Program-made: the position numbers and the translations under genes
NCBI RefSeq assembly: GCF_918797505.1
Contig: NC_092799.1
Coordinates: forward strand, 12,548,295 to 12,612,294
Direction: 5' to 3'
Origin: Bemisia tabaci
Lineage: Eukaryota > Arthropoda > Insecta > Hemiptera > Aleyrodidae
Length of the DNA: 64,000 nucleotides
Part shown: in pieces, positions 9,129 to 21,100 of the stretch
Layout: each line of letters begins with the position of its first letter
How positions within the stretch are numbered: position 1 is the stretch's first letter
Notes under the pieces: generated by a model
What the model saw: the letters and a program-made list of their open reading frames with translations, nothing else
The model's database searches: none
Told to the model about the DNA's origin: nothing

Positions 9129-12100
9129 CTTAGTGAGTACATTATTCTCCAAACTTGCAACCAATGGACTCTTAAAATCAACAGATTTTTCCATTTGCAC
9201 GCAAAAGCGACTTAGCATCGAGTCTCGTTTGTTCGAACTTTTGTGCGATTGCTCGTCCGTGGATTCAGACTCGTTCTTTGATCCTGATTGTTCATCATAC
9301 TTGGATTTTTTGTCCGCAGGCCCATGAGGTTTGCCGTCTGCGTTGAATTGGTCGTTTTTATCATCATTGTCATCATCATTGTCATCATCATCATCATCAT
9401 CATCATCATTATTATCATCATCCTCATCATCTTTCGTTTTATTTCTTGAATTTGCCTTATCTTTCTCTCTTCGAGCAAGAGCTTCGAAGAATAATCTTTC
9501 CGCATTATCATACTGCCACTTATTGACCCATACATCTGCATCAATTGTTGGAATCCCACTTCCACCGGAAGATTTAGCTGAGGAATCCACAGTCTCCTGC
9601 GCATCAGGCTTTGATGCGATGTTGACACATTGATCTACGGAAGAAGTTTCCGAATCATTCATTCCAGTGGCAGTTCCATTGGAGGCAGAGCTTGGCTCCT
9701 CTTTTGACTTTTGAATCTTCGATGTTTTCGCACTCTTTCCGCGTTCTTTCACCGAGCCGAAGATCCCTATGTTCATAGCATCTTGAGTAATACTATCTAA
9801 TGATAAGGGAACACTACTGGCCATATTCATTTGTGAGCGAGGTACAAATTCCTTTGCCGCGACGTTCAACTGCTTCTTCTTCCCAGGGGCACTGTTGGAC
9901 CCGTCTAACAGGACGTCCTTAATTGCAATTTGTTCTCCTGAAAGGGAAGTCTGTTTCATCCAAGTATTGTCCACCGGACTTAAAATTGAATGAACACTAT
10001 CTGCGAGTAAAGAGTCCGATAAAAATATGTTTGAGTCGGAGGCTAAGGGTGCCTCATCTTCGAATTTATCATCTAGTAAAAAATCAATAGATTCATTCAT
10101 GGCTTGCATGTTAACATCCATTAAGCTCAATTCAGTGGACATTTCAGAAGCCATTTTCATCTCTGCCTCTGTCCTAAATGATGGCTCAACAATTTCAAAA
10201 TCTTTAACCATTTCATCGCTTAAAATATTACCGCTGTAAGGCTGGGCAGAATTCAAATCGATATCGAAGAAATCTGAGCTTTCTACGGTTCCTGAAGAGA
10301 TAATCTTTTCTGATGCTGTTTCCAAGCCTTGGAAGGGAATCTCTTTTAAGGCTCCCTTTTCCTTTTCTGCTATATTAGCCAAAGTTGCTGGAACAGGGGA
10401 GATTGGGTGCTGATCTATTTTTGTTGTTTGTTGCCCCGTTTTTTTTGTTTTACTGTTGGATTTCATGGTGGTATTTACCTTGCCAACGCTTGCAACCTCA
10501 CTTTTTGCTTCTGATGTATTGTTTTTGAGAGGAACTTTTACAGTCTTAACACCATTGGTTTTCTGAGAGGACCCTGTCGATTTTTCAACCTTAATCAGGA
10601 CTGCACTTGACTTCTCAGCAGGGGCGCCTTTCTGTTTTGTAACTATTGAAGAACATTTGGGATCCACATTTGAAGAGAGGACATTTTCTGACACGTTCAC
10701 TTTCCTAGCAGAATCTTCTGAGGATTTTTTATCTTTCGTTTCTTTAACACTTGTCACGTCTACTTTTGACGATGAAGAAAGTGCGGCTTGTTCGGATTTA
10801 TTGCTCAATTGTTTAGGAATCAATCCTTGAGGTTTTCCTTTAGAATTTTTTCTTGCATCATCATCTTTTATTTTCATATTACAGGGTGTTTTTGGATCCG
10901 CAAGAGTAGACTTTTTATCTTTGTCCGAAACTGTTTTTTCAATTTCATCGCCAACTTTTTTTGGCATTGAAACAACTTTTGGACTAATTTTCTCCTTTGA
11001 AACATTCTGTTTTAACTGTGAAACCTCACTCAATTCTACGATTTGTTTACCTTCTGATGCTAGTGCAAGTTTTTTGGATGGACCTGAAGATTTTTGCTTG
11101 ACCTCATCTAACTTTTTGACTGAGTCTTCGTTTGACAAACTACACTTCGATTCTTTGAGAGATATCTCCTCTAAGGAGGGTGCTTCGCATGTCACCTGTG
11201 GGGCAGTTGTCTCTACAGCAGGGCTTGATAAATTTCCTTCCTTGATTTCAGTTGATTGTTGTTCTTGTTTCCTGGGTTTCCGCTTGTTTTTTGGTTTTGA
11301 ACAAACTTGCCAATCAGATTCATCTGCTGGATTTTCGTCAATTTCGGTACACGGTAGCACATCTAGCACAACCTCAGTTTTATAGTAATTGATTTCACGA
11401 TTTTCACTGTCTACCAAATTCTTCTCCGAAAGCGTACCAGCGGTAGCAGCTGTTGGTCCACCAGAATTTGCTGAACTGGAAGATTTAGGAGCATTAGAAT
11501 TAGATACTTTAGACGTTTTGCATGGTTTGGGGGCTGCAGCTTTAGTTTGGTTGGATACTTGGGTTTTTTTCAAATCCTGTTCAAGTGACGGTTTGGTAGC
11601 ATTTTCAACTTTTGGCGAAGTAATGCTATCTACAGTTTCCTTTCCTGTTTGAGCCATCTCACAGTCTTTTACTGAAATTGCTTCAGGTTTTACAAGTGGA
11701 TCCTTAGGACTACTGCTAGTCATCTTTTTAGGTTCTTTTTTGTTGTTCTTCTTAGATTTACTTTCAATAGGAATGATAATCTCAGTTTTAATAACTTCTG
11801 GATTTTCCTTGATAATCTCTTCTTTTTGAGATGGCAGAATTTTATTACTATTTTCAGAATGCTTTTCAACAGTTTTACTCAAATTGCTTGGATTTTTTTT
11901 GGAGGAATCAACTTCTGCTTTTGAACCAGTTTTAGAGGAAGAGATTTCCTTCATTTGTGTTAATGGTTTGGTATTTTCTTTTTTTGATTTACAAGACGGT
12001 GCATTAATAGGAAGACTAATTTGCTTCATAACGCATGTTTCTGACTTGCCTTCGTTGACATTTGGAAAGCCTTTTGGCGCGGAAGAACTTTCTTGTTTCG

Positions 12101-15100
12101 AAGTGACAGGAGTTGGAGGTTGGTCTTTAATGCTATCATTACCAGAAGTTTTAACAGTCTGTTTCTGGAGATTACTTTTTTGCTCAGATTTACAAGCTGA
12201 AACAGGGAAGCAGACAGTGGTTTTCACGCTAGCTGGAGACTCATTCGGACTGTTCAATTTTCCTCCTTCAGATTTCCCTACGACTTCACTTTTTGTTGGG
12301 GCAGTGGACTCAGCAGAGGACTTTGCTGCGCTAGGTGAAACCTTGCAAACCTTTGGTTCAACTTTCTTCACCTTTTCGGGAGATTTAGTACTGTCAGATA
12401 TTTGCCCACCTGACGCAGGTTTTTCAATTTTAGACGGAATTATGTTCGCTACAGCAGTCGGAATCTCAACGTTAGTAGAGCTGACAGTGCTAGTTTTTAC
12501 TGTTGCTGTTCCTTCAAGTTCCGTTGATTTAGGAACAGCAACAGATACCCCGTTTTTTGGCTTTTTACGCTCAACAATTTCTTTTTTTGCTTTGCAAGAC
12601 ACTCCTGGAGTTGACTTTTGCTCGATTTCTATATCAATGTGATGCTTGAATGCATCGACTTCTGTAACTTTACTTTCCTTTGACTTTTGAATATCATTAA
12701 TGACTGTCGAAGATCCAACTTCTACATTACTGCCTTCTATCTGACTGATCTGACTACCAACAGCCATTACTTCAGGTGCGTCTTTATTTGGCTGTTGAAC
12801 CTTAACCTTACCATCGAGCTCATTGGTAAATCCTGAAACTACCACCTTATCAGGTACTTGACAAACAACTGATTCTTCTGTAGCGTCTTGGGGCTTTGTT
12901 AAAAATGCTTCTGGTGAGTTATCCGGTTTTTTCTCCTTGTTGGTTTCTTTGGAAACACTCACAGAACTTCCGCTTTCAACAACTTCAGATTTGGGGTTGG
13001 CTACATCAGTTAATTTTGGTAGATCAGGGTTTTTCATACTGCTACTGCTCCTCAATTCTTTAGTTTCACCTGAAGAGGAGAGTTCAAACTCAATTACATC
13101 CTCAGTTTTTTCTGAGCGACTTAAAGCGCTACTGACATCTTTAGCATCTACGATTCCTATGTTAGATAATGTCGTCAAAACTGTTACTAATGTTCTTTCC
13201 TCTTCTGCTGAAATAGTGAGACTCTTTGGTGACTCTTCCAGTGTCTTCAGGGACTCTGGTGTATTGATTATAGCTGTATTTTCTTTTGCGATGTTATTAA
13301 TTTCTTTTGTGACAGAATTTTTCTGTTCTTCCGGTTGATTCTTTATCATGACCTTGGATACCTGCGATTGCTTCTGTTTTTTCCCCATCTCTTCCTCATG
13401 TTTAGATACATCTGATCGTGTCTTGCTGGTGGTTTCATCGCATTGCGAATCTACTGTTTTTCCAGATTTAGCAGGTTGCTTCGAATCTTTGTCTTGCTTT
13501 TTTTCAGATTCTTCAGCAGCTTTTGAGGCTGACTTGCTGATTTTCGTCCCAGGCTCAGGAAGTTTCTCTTCACTAACCAATGTTTCCTTCTTCTGAGCAT
13601 CTTTCAATTTCTTATTTTGATCTTCCTTCGTAGTTACAGGCTTGCCTGATTGTTTTAGATCCTTCACAGGAGTTTTCTGAGGTTCCTCCGGCAATTTTGG
13701 AGCATTCGAGTCATCTTTAATTTGATCATCTTTGGTTTTTGTTGACTGGATAACTTGTTTCTTATTTTCGATCACCTTTTCTGTGGCCTCTTGCGTTGTT
13801 CTAGAGACATTCTCTTTGCGTTCCGGTGTCAGTGCTGTTTTAGAGGTCTCAATTTTGATTGACTGTTTCTGATCCTTGGAATTTTTCTTTGAAGGTTTCT
13901 TCTCTGGAGAGGCAGGTTCTTTAGTCAATATTGGTACAGTTGAGACTGGAGCCTCTAGCATGGGAGTTCCTTCAATCTGAGCTCCACTAGAATTTTCTGA
14001 TCCTTTCATTTCTTTGGATGGCATGGAGATTTCAGCCTCATTGACGGTATTTTTAGTCTCAGAATTTTTTGGTTTCTTAACTTCATTTTCATCGTTCTGA
14101 GTTTGAGTGGATTTTTTTAATTCACTCTGAGTCATGTCCCGCTTTTTGATATCTTTTTCCTGTTTTTTCAGTTTCGTTTCTTCAGTATTGGATGATTGAA
14201 CACAGGTTTGTGATGAACTAACTGCAATTTTATCATCCTGTACTGCGTTAGCTTTTTTGGAGGTGGGTGATGGTTCTAACTTTATATCCTTCCTTCCGAC
14301 CTTTTGTGACATTTTCAGATCAGCCTCTTTAACCAACTGCGGTGACTTTAAAACATCTGTTTCTTTGACAACTATTTCCTTACTTTGGGAGCCATCAGAT
14401 TTTTTGGATTGTGCGCTTTTTTCTTGCATCTCCTTGGAGTTCTTATCGGTCTGAGTCTTGCCAAGGAGTTTCGATTCAGTTTTCAATGCTTCCTTAGTAA
14501 TTTGTGGAGTTTTCTCACCGTTTTTCTTGTTCAAAGATGATTCGATTGTTTCCAAATTTGCTGGCTGTCTTCCGGCCTCAGCTGGGTTCTTTCCAGACTT
14601 TTGTGGCTTCTCCAAGTCGGGTTTTTTCACTTCTTCAGATAATTTTGGGGCTTCAGTTTCTTCAACTGCTAATTTTTTGTCCTTGGTGCCTTCAGCTTTC
14701 TTTGATACTGCAGCTATTTTCGGTGTCTCCTTTTGTTTTTTGTCCGATTGAGTCTCATTCAAAACTTTCGGTTCGGTTTTCAATGGTTCTTCAGTGACTT
14801 GCGGAGCAGAAACTGCAGTTTTATCTTTCAAAGAGACTTCAGTTTTTTCCAAATCGAAGGGCTTTTCCAGGTCCTTTTCTTGCTTTTTTCCAGTCTTTTC
14901 TGACTTTTGTGGCTTCTCCAAGTCCGGTTTTTTCACTTCTTCCGATAATTTTGGGGCTCCAGTTTCTTCGACTGCTAATTTTTTGTCCTGGGTACCTTCA
15001 GATTTCTTTGATACTGCAGCTATTTTCTGTGTTTCTTTTTGTTTTTTGTCAGATTGAGTCTCAATCAAAACTTTTGGTTCAGTTTTCAATGCTTCCTCAG

Positions 15101-18100
15101 TAATTTGCGGAGTTTTATTACTGTTTTTCTTGTTCAAAGATGATTCGATTGTTTCCAGATTTGCTGGCTGTCTTCCGACCTCAGCTTGGTTCTTTTCAGA
15201 TTTTTGTGGCTTCTCCAAGGCCGGTTTTTTCACTTCTTTAGATAATTTTGGAGCTTCAGTTTCTTCAGCTGCTGATTTTTTATCCTTGGTACCTTCAGAT
15301 TTCTCTGATACTGCAGCTATTTTCTGTGTCTCCTTTTGTTTTTTGTCGGATTGAGTCTCCTTCAAAACTTTCGGTTCAGTTTTCAATGGTTCTTCAGTGA
15401 CTTGCGGAGTTTTCTCACTGTTTTTCTTGTTCAAAGATGATTCGATTGTTTCCAGATTTGCTGGCTGTCTTCCGACCTCAGCTTGGTTCTTTTCAGACTT
15501 TTGTGGCTTCTCCAAAGCCGGTTTTTTCACTTCTTTGGATAATTTTGGGGCTTCAGTTTCTTCAACTGCTAATTTTTTGTCCTTGGTGCCTTCAGCTTTC
15601 TTTGATACTGCAGCTATTTTCGGTGTCTCCTTTTGTTTTTTGTCGGATTGAGTCTCCTTCAAAACTTTCGGTTCAGTTTTCAATGGTTCTTCAGTGACTT
15701 GCGGAGCAGAAACTGCAGTTTCATCTTTCAAAGAGACTTCAGTTTTTTCCAAATCAAAGGGCTTTTTCAGGTCCTTTTCTTGCTTTTTTCCAGTCTTTTC
15801 TGACTTTTTTAAATCGGCTTCTTCAGCCTTTTGGGGCGCCTTAGAGACTCCTTCCTTTTTGACGGCTTGATTTTGGTCTTGACCATTTTTCGATTTCTTG
15901 GAATCTTCTGTTTGCTTCTGGGGTTCGTTTTGATTTCTTTGGCTACCGGTTTTGTCTGAAACTTTCAATTCTGTTTTCAAAGGTCGATCGACAATTGGTT
16001 GGGCAGCAACATTTGTTTTTTCAGTCTCCTTAAGAGTGGTACGCTGACATTGGTCCTTACTTTGGTTCTTTCCAACGTTCTGTGGCTCTTTGGTGTCAGA
16101 ATCTTTAGCCTCTTTTGATGATTTTGTGTCTTTCGCTTCTTTCGCAATCGGTTCCCTTTCTTGGGCACTTTTGGGTTTTTTTAATTCATCCTGGATTACA
16201 TCAGCATGTGTCTTGTTTAAAGCTGGCAATTCAGTTTTCAATGAGTGTTCGATAGTTTTTGAGGGAGAAATAGTAGTTTTCTTTTTTGAGGATTCTACCA
16301 AATTGGCAGGCTCTTTTTGATTTTTACCATGTTCCTTCCCTCCTTCTTGGATCGTTTTTGAGTCATTGTCTTTCATATCCGTTGGTAACTTTGAAACTTT
16401 AATTTCATCAATAACTGGTTTTTTGACGACAGCATCTTCTAATTTCTTACACATAGTTGGTTCTTCCTGAATTTGATCTCGTTTTTGCTCAACTTCACCT
16501 TGAAGTTTAGATTTAGAGACTGGAGTTTCCGAAGGTTGCTCAGCTGCTTGTGGTGCAATAGTATTGGTTTTTACTTCCTGCACTTTTTCAAGATTATCTA
16601 GATGTTTTTTCTCCTTACCCTGTTTCTTCTCAGTTTTTGGTGGCTCTTTTAGGTCAGTTTCTTTTACCTCCTTTAATGGTTTTGACAGTTCAGTTGCAGC
16701 ATCAACAGGTTTCTTATCACGAGTCTCTTCTAATTGCTTAGTTATAGCAGGTGCTTTCTGCATTGTAGCTTGTTTTTTCTCGTTGTCATTCTTATTATCA
16801 TTTACTGTTATCTCATTTCCATTAGTTTTAAATGTTTGCTGGGTGATCTGTGGAGTAGAACAGGCAATTTTTTCCTTGGGAGCTGTTTCAGTTTTTTCTG
16901 ATTTAGAAGACTGCTCAATTTTGCTTAGACTTTTGTCTTGAGGAATTTTTGTGTCAGTTTCTTCAGTCTTAGCTGCTGGCTTAGACACTTGCGCTTCAAT
17001 AATGGCTTTTTTATTTGGAGCACTTTCAACTTGCTTTGATTTGGTTTTAGTCTTACCTTCTTTCTTTTCAAGCTCTTTCTGCAACTTTAATTCAGTTTGA
17101 ATATTTTCTGGGGGTTGCTGAAACGTTGGTGGAACAGTTTCAGGAGTTTTTTCCTTCGGAGTTTCTATTTCTTTCTTAGACTCTTTCAGCTCCTTATCTT
17201 GTTTCCCCGCAGCTTTCTGTGGCTCTTTTGGTAAGGTTTCCTTCGCTTTGGTTGATGTCTTGGAGATTTGAACCTCACTCGTAGGCTCCTTGTTCTGAGC
17301 AACTTCAACTTTGTTTGATTCACTATTTTTGTCTTGGGTCTTATTTTGTTTTGTGCCAGTTTTGCCTGAATCTTTTAATTCAGTCTCAATGGTTTCTAAT
17401 GGTTCCTTGAGTGTCTGTGGGGCAACGGCAGCATTCTCCTCCTTCTTCAAAACTGCAGTTTTTGCAGCTTCAGTCTCCTCCAATTTATTGCCGCCCTTCT
17501 TCTGACTTCTACCTGACTTCGTTTCAGTCTTCTGTGGCACTTTCGGGTCACCTTCTTTAGTTCCTATTGTTGCCTTAATGACTTGTGCTTCATTAGAAAC
17601 TTTCTTGTTTAGAGCATCTCCAGATTCTTTTGATTCCACAGGTTCTTTCCTGATCTCACTTTTTTTACTATCAGTACCATCCTGAGCTTCTAATTTTATT
17701 TGATTGGTTTCTTTTTTAGGGGTTTGCACAGCAGGAGCTTTTTCGACCTTTCCTTCTTGTTTCTTTCCAGCTTTCTGCATCTCTATTGAATCTGTCTCTT
17801 TTGTCATCTTTGTTGGCTTGGTTACTCGAGACTCATTAATGACAACCTCATTTTTAGCAGGTTCTGATTTCTTTGGTCCGGACGGTTCTTTCTTCGTCTC
17901 ATCTTGTTTTGGATCAGTTTTTTTCTGATCTGTCAAATCAGATACAGTAGTTTTCCCATTCTGTTTGGCAGTTTTTTCAGAGACGACAATCTGCTGCTCA
18001 GCCTTATCTTCAATCTTCTCGTCCTTTGGAGAGATCTTCGTTTCAATTTCATTCTGCTTAGCTTCTCGTTTGGTAACTTTGGATTCATTGCTAGGAGCTT

Positions 18101-21100
18101 TGAGGTCTGGCGTTTCTTCTAATTTCTTTGATTTAGCAGGTCCTTTTAGGGTTTCGTCTTGTTTTCCATCTTTGCCACTTTTGTTTGATAAACTCGATTC
18201 AGTCATAGTTTTTTCTGATGGTTGCTTTGAGGCTTTTGAATCAATGGCGGAGGTTTCTTCCTTCGAAGATACTACACTTTCTTCCGATGTTGCAAGCTGT
18301 TTTTGGTCTTTTTTCGGATCTTTTTTAGCCTCTTGTGGCAATTTTAAGTCAATTTTTTCTGCCTCCATTGAGAGTTTCGAGACTTGAGCTTCATTGCCAG
18401 TATTATTGTTTTCAACACCTTTTACTTTCTTAAATTCAGCAGATTCTTTTTTAGGCTTACCCTCGTTCTTCTCTGACTTTTCCAGTGCTTTCAATTTACC
18501 TTCATTACTCTCTGATAACGGCTCAAGGGCTTGGGCAGTAATTACTGCAGTTTCTTTCTTTAAAGAGACTTCAGTTTCTTCCGATTTCACAGGCTGTCTT
18601 TGATTTTTACTTTCTTTCTTTCCTGCCTTTTGAGACACTTTGGCATTTACTCCCTTTACCTCTACTGTGGATTTAGAGACTTGAGTTTCTTCGGCAATAG
18701 ATACTTTATCTTCAGAACTTGCCGATTTTTCACATTCAGCAGGTTCTTTCTGAGTCTTTTTCTGATTAACATTCTGAATGTTTGATTTAGTTTGTGCGAT
18801 ACCTGATGCTTGCTTGTCTGGGATGATAACAGCAGTTACTTCATTCAGAGCGGCTGAAGTTTTTCCAGATTTAACAGACTGTTGTTGATCCTTGACTGGT
18901 TTATGTTCATCCTTTAATGAAGCCTCCTCAGAAGTTCCTTTAAATGCTTTTGATGGCTCAGAATCTTCAGTTTCAGAAACAGTATTTGAAGTCTTAGCAC
19001 TTTCAGATTTCTTTGATGCACCAGATTCTTTTGGAGTTTCATTTTTATCTTTGTCAGTTTTGACGTCATCTTTCAATTCTCTCTTGCTGGTTCCTGATGG
19101 ATGCTTGGAAGTATCTGCTACAGCAGTGGTTTTCTCATTTTTTATGGCTGCAGATTTGGGCTGTTGCTGATCCTTGACTTGTTTCTTTCCTGCCTTTGGT
19201 GACAACTGTGTATCAGTCTTTGTTGATGGCTTGATTTCAGCTTCAGAAACAGTTTTTGCGTTCTGAGCATCTTCAGTTTTCTTTGATTGACCAGATTCTT
19301 TTTTATTGTTGGCTTGGGTTTTATCTAACGATACTTTCAGTCCAATTTCACTGGTATCGGATGATTGTTGACAACTTTGCGGGGCAATAAATGCAGTGTT
19401 TTCAACCTGTGCAGATTCTGATTTATCTTGTTTGATTGGCTGTTCCTCTGCTTTCCTTTGATTTATTTCAGCCGCCTTTGATTCCTGAATGGCCATTGTT
19501 TTGATATCTTTCGAGACTTTGGAAGCTTTATTTTCACTGATGATAGTTTCCTTATTCTGTGTACTTTCTAATTTCTTAAATTCTTCAAGTTCATTCTGTG
19601 CCTGACCTTGTTTCCTATCGTTCTTATCTTGCTTTTTTAATTTTTCTGCCGGTTTGTATAGATTTTTTCCACCATTGTTAGTTGTTACATGAATTTCTGA
19701 TGTGAATTTGGGTTGTACTTCTTGATCTATGAGACATTGGGAAGCCTTTTTATTATCTATAATAGGTTTTTCTGACTCTTTAGATTGATTGCTTTGAATG
19801 ACAGCTTCACTTCCTGACGCTTCTGTTGCAGCAATGTGCGTTTGTTTAGAAGACAGCACCTGATTAGAAGAGTTACCTTCCATTATCATTCCATCAACAG
19901 TAGGTTTACCTATTTTCTCATTTTTTTTGGAGGAATCTTTAATCTTTGGAGGCTCTTGCTTATCTTCTGTTGCAACTTCTTTGCTTGCACAAAGCTGATT
20001 ACCAGATTTTTGTATATTAGGGTCTTTCTTGTTTTTAACTTCAACAGTTTGGTTTTTTTCCGATTTTACCGAAACTTTAGCATCCTGCTGTTTCTCATTC
20101 TTGGAGGACTTTTGATCTTTTGTTTTTGGATTATCATTTGGTGCTTTTAGATCCGGAGTTGCCAATTTTTTTGGGTCGCTGAATTTTTGTCCTTTCTTTT
20201 GTGAATCTTTGTCTGCAGAGTGTGGCTCTTGAGGAGCTTTATCTTTGATATTATTCATATTCTGGTCTTTGACTTCAATTATTGTATCAAGAATTTTGGG
20301 CTGAGCTCCAGAATCATCTTCTGATGCCTTTCCTTTTTTATTTTTTCTTTTACTCTTTTTAGAGCCGGCTGCATTTTCATTTACGTTTGGAGTTTGTGTC
20401 TCGGAGGGCAAAACACCAATTCCACATTCTGAATTATTTTCCTTTGCATTTGGAGAGGTTTTAGAAGCTGTGGATTTTCCTGCGTCCTTCAGAGTTTTTT
20501 CTTGAGTGATTTTGTTTTTTTTCTTCCCCTTTCTCTCACCATCTTCCGTAATAGAATCCACATTTTCTTGGACAGTGGGCAAGGCTTCACTTGCAACTTC
20601 TGATTTTTCAACAGCATCTTTTTTTTGTTTATTCTTTTTGTTTTTGGTTGAAGTACGCTCAGGCTGATTATTCGATCTCTCTTCAGGCTTGCTAATTTTT
20701 TTCTGTTCTTCACTTTGGTTGGTTTTCTTTTTCTTTTCATTTTTGGCACTACCTTCACTTCCCTTCTCACTTAAAACAGGAGCAAAGAATTCAGTCTCAG
20801 CAGTTTTTGCTTCTTGTAAATTGTCAGTTTCTTTTTTCCCTCCTCTACGTCTCCTCCTTTTTTTGGAGGAATTTTCCTCTGCAACATTTGCTGTTTCATC
20901 AAAACCTGTCAATTTTTTGGTAACAGCATTGTCATTTGATTTTACTTCTTCAACGGGCGAAGTAGCGCTACTCGGCGTCTGCTTTTTGCCAGTTTCATTT
21001 CCTGTCTTCTTAGAATTCTTGCCTTTTTTGCTATCGTTTTTACATTCCACAACTTGGTTGTCATTTTTCTTTTGGATTTCAATATCCTGACTGTTGTCAA

